Assembly (NCBI GenBank): GCA_003225005.1
Contig: QIAN01000296.1
Coordinates: 4,744 to 37,582 of the forward strand
Reading direction: 5' to 3'
Length of the DNA stretch: 32,839 nt
Source of the DNA: Acidobacteriota bacterium
GTDB taxonomy: Bacteria > Acidobacteriota > Terriglobia > Terriglobales > Acidobacteriaceae
The notes under the pieces were generated by a model that did not search any database, had not been told where the DNA came from, and saw only the letters and a list, made by a program, of their open reading frames with translations. The number at the start of each line of letters is the position of its first letter. The first letter of the stretch is position 1. The position numbers and the translations under genes were made by a program. Below, piece after piece: positions 31,527 to 32,839 of the stretch.

Positions 31527-32063
31527 TCATGCTGCCCAAACTCCCGTAAGCGCGCCCTCGAGTTCGAGCAATTTGCGCTTCACCTCGAGGCCTCCGCCGT
31601 AGCCGCAAAGGGTGCCGTCCGAGGCGATGACCCGGTGGCAAGGCACGACTATGGCTACGGGGTTTCGATGGTTCGCCATGCCGACGGCGCGGAAGCCAGC
31701 TGGATTTCCTACGGCGCGGGCGATGGCGGCGTAGGAACGAGTTTCGCCGTAGGGAATGTCCAGAAGGGCATTCCAGCAGGCGAGCTGGAATTTTGTACCC
31801 CGTAGATCGAGAGGAAAGCTGAATTGGCGACGTTGTCCCGCGAAGTACTGCTCGAGTTCACGAACGTAGGGGAGCATCTCGCCCTCTGACTCCTGCCAGG
31901 CGATGGCTTTCTTTTCCTCACGGACGTGGCGCGGGTTGGGACGAATTGCCTGCTGACCAGGCAATCTGGCATGGAATTCCAGGGCAACCAGCCCCTGCGG
32001 GGATGCGGCGATAAAAAGCGGGCCCATCGGGGAGTTGAGGGTCGTGCGAGTGAGGGTTTCCAT
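31527..32063 (-). CDS. ogt: Methylated-DNA-protein cysteine methyltransferase
   Basis: 178 residues from ATG 32063 (METLTRTTLNSPMGPLFIAA); the GTG start at 32102 adds an unconserved leader. The C-terminal catalytic part has KFQLACWNALLDIPYGETRS (helix-turn-helix with the arginine finger region), AVGNPAGFRAVGMANHRNPV and the active-site PCHRV with Cys 142, then GYGGGLEVKRKLLELEG. The enzyme transfers O6-alkyl groups from guanine to its own Cys, a single-use repair reaction. The N-terminal ribonuclease-like domain (SPMGPLFIAASPQGL) is present, so this is a full Ogt rather than an ATL protein. No Shine-Dalgarno is evident. Confidence 0.92.
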   Translation of the reverse strand: METLTRTTLNSPMGPLFIAASPQGLVALEFHARLPGQQAIRPNPRHVREEKKAIAWQESEGEMLPYVRELEQYFAGQRRQFSFPLDLRGTKFQLACWNALLDIPYGETRSYAAIARAVGNPAGFRAVGMANHRNPVAIVVPCHRVIASDGTLCGYGGGLEVKRKLLELEGALTGVWAA

Positions 32064-32270
32064 AAATATTGCACGGAGGCATGTGCCCAATAAGGATATC
32101 ACCAGCTAAGCGCTCCAGAATCAGATGGATATGAAGGCGTCGCGCCATAGGTTGCGTCCTCAGCCGCCTCTGCTTGTGCCCATTCGGTTGACAGAAACCG
32201 AATTTTCAATAAGAGTGTCTGCTGCGTTTTCTGGAGCTCTGGCTTTGCGTTCAGAGGCGCACTTCCGTCT

Positions 32271-32690
32271 ATGAAAAAGGGGTTACTGAGCCTCATTGGC
32301 ATTGTGCTGGCGTCGGTCGTGTTAGCTAGCCTGGTCGCGTTGGCGGCGGCGGATTGGCGGCAGGTGGGCGAGACTGAGGCTGGCCACAAAGTCTCGGTGA
32401 GTTCTGTGGGGCCGTTGAAGAACAATCTGCGCACGGCCCTGGTCAAGGTGGAGTTCAAGGAGCCAACCAGGCTTCCACAAGGCGGGACGTTTGTGGAATT
32501 GCGGGCCCGTGTGCGCTTCAACTGCGGAAGCGGTGTCGCCGTGCCCAGTGCAGAGTGGCTGTATGCGCGCGACCGCAACGGCAAACTCGTCGTCAGTAAG
32601 AAAACCCGACGGGATGACGAATTCGGACAGCCCTCCGAAGGTGGCTTTATTGAAATGGCCAGTAAGTACGTTTGCGGGCAAAGCCGCTAA
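32271..32690 (+). CDS. Small secreted protein with Adhesin_E-like pattern
   Basis: 139 residues starting MKKGLLSLIGIVLASVVLAS, a signal peptide to about residue 27. The mature protein has DWRQVGETEAGHKVSVSSVG, TALVKVEFKEP, a FNCGSGVAV Cys, WLYARDRNGKLVVS and a final YVCGQSR Cys. Two cysteines, the W...V start, ..Y..DG.LV.S and a terminal VC are the layout of surface-adhesin-E-like (CNP1-like) proteins; one disulfide would link the two Cys. The function of these small periplasmic or surface proteins is not established. It is divergent from ogt, with a 207-base gap. Confidence 0.6.
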   Translation: MKKGLLSLIGIVLASVVLASLVALAAADWRQVGETEAGHKVSVSSVGPLKNNLRTALVKVEFKEPTRLPQGGTFVELRARVRFNCGSGVAVPSAEWLYARDRNGKLVVSKKTRRDDEFGQPSEGGFIEMASKYVCGQSR

Positions 32691-32755
32691 CGGCCGATCG
32701 CTGTGAACTTCCGCCGCATAGCACTCCGGTAACCACCCCTTCCCCTTTCAGGATT

Positions 32756-32776
32756 TCAGCATCCAGCTTATGCTGA
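32756..32776 (+). terminator. Hairpin downstream of the last gene
   Basis: TCAGCAT-CCAGCTT-ATGCTGA is a perfect 7-bp stem with a 7-base loop, 66 bases after the stop of the Adhesin_E-like gene. No T-run follows, so termination is only possible, not shown. The rest of 32691-32839 shows nothing. Confidence 0.3.
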
Positions 32777-32839
32777 TACTAGGGGTGGGCGCTGCGTCCC
32801 TGACATCCAATCACTTCAGTATGGGCTCATTTCATTCTT

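Noticed and set aside
1..32839. CRISPR array, prophage, secondary-metabolite or defence island
   Set aside because: No regularly spaced repeats, cas, phage structural, NRPS/PKS or known defence genes were seen; the only defence-like parts are the two toxin-antitoxin modules.

Overview
The window looks like a chromosomal segment of a moderately GC-rich (visually about 55-60 %) soil-type bacterium, most likely an Acidobacteriota (Terriglobia/Koribacter-like) genome. This rests on gene content and protein style: a long PcrA with an Asp/Ala/Pro-rich insert, small Ala/Gln-style secreted proteins, a TonB-family protein carrying a receiver domain, an adenosine-deaminase-family enzyme of the type that can serve the futalosine route, and frequent TTG/GTG starts. 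No rRNA, complete tRNA or CRISPR array was found.

Left third (1-8000) is loosely packed accessory DNA. Two small drug/metabolite-type membrane proteins overlap at 2-489. The gap after them carries what looks like the 3' end of a tRNA-Ser plus its terminator. Next come an MFS anion/sugar-acid transporter and a secreted di-heme oxidoreductase whose last codons are frameshifted. From 4250 to about 6390 lies a graveyard: an intact AbrB-type antitoxin with a truncated, frameshifted PIN toxin, the first 30 codons of an IS630-type transposase, a TPR-repeat remnant on the opposite strand, the C-terminal end of an IS110 transposase, and repeat/hairpin structures resembling insertion-sequence ends. An ornithine cyclodeaminase/mu-crystallin-like gene and a small secreted protein close this part.

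Middle part (8400-20000) is dense and housekeeping-like: a DUF971 cysteine-motif protein, PcrA/UvrD helicase, a 53-residue Lys/Arg-rich protein, a cationic amino-acid permease, an adenosine deaminase-family enzyme, a variant peptide deformylase, convergent with an acyl-CoA carboxylase carboxyltransferase subunit, then a secreted OB-fold-like protein and a RecQ helicase.

Right part begins with a cell-envelope cluster on the minus strand (25763 down to 20084): receiver-TonB fusion, an S41/C-terminal-processing-protease homologue that has lost its Ser/Lys catalytic dyad, and a bifunctional penicillin-binding protein 1A. A repeat-rich divergent control region (25764-26064) separates it from two FAD-dependent amine oxidoreductases (26065-28619, plus strand). 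These face a minus-strand group of Ogt, secreted esterase, PHS/LAT-type (polyamine) permease and a VapBC-type toxin-antitoxin pair with a probable operator over its -10 box. The oxidoreductases and permease together suggest uptake and oxidation of amines or polyamines. A small secreted protein with an Adhesin_E-like pattern ends the window.

The most interesting items are the receiver-TonB fusion, the dead S41 peptidase beside PBP1A, the three 14-bp-phased repeats upstream of the fusion gene, and the two PIN/AbrB modules, one intact and one decayed.
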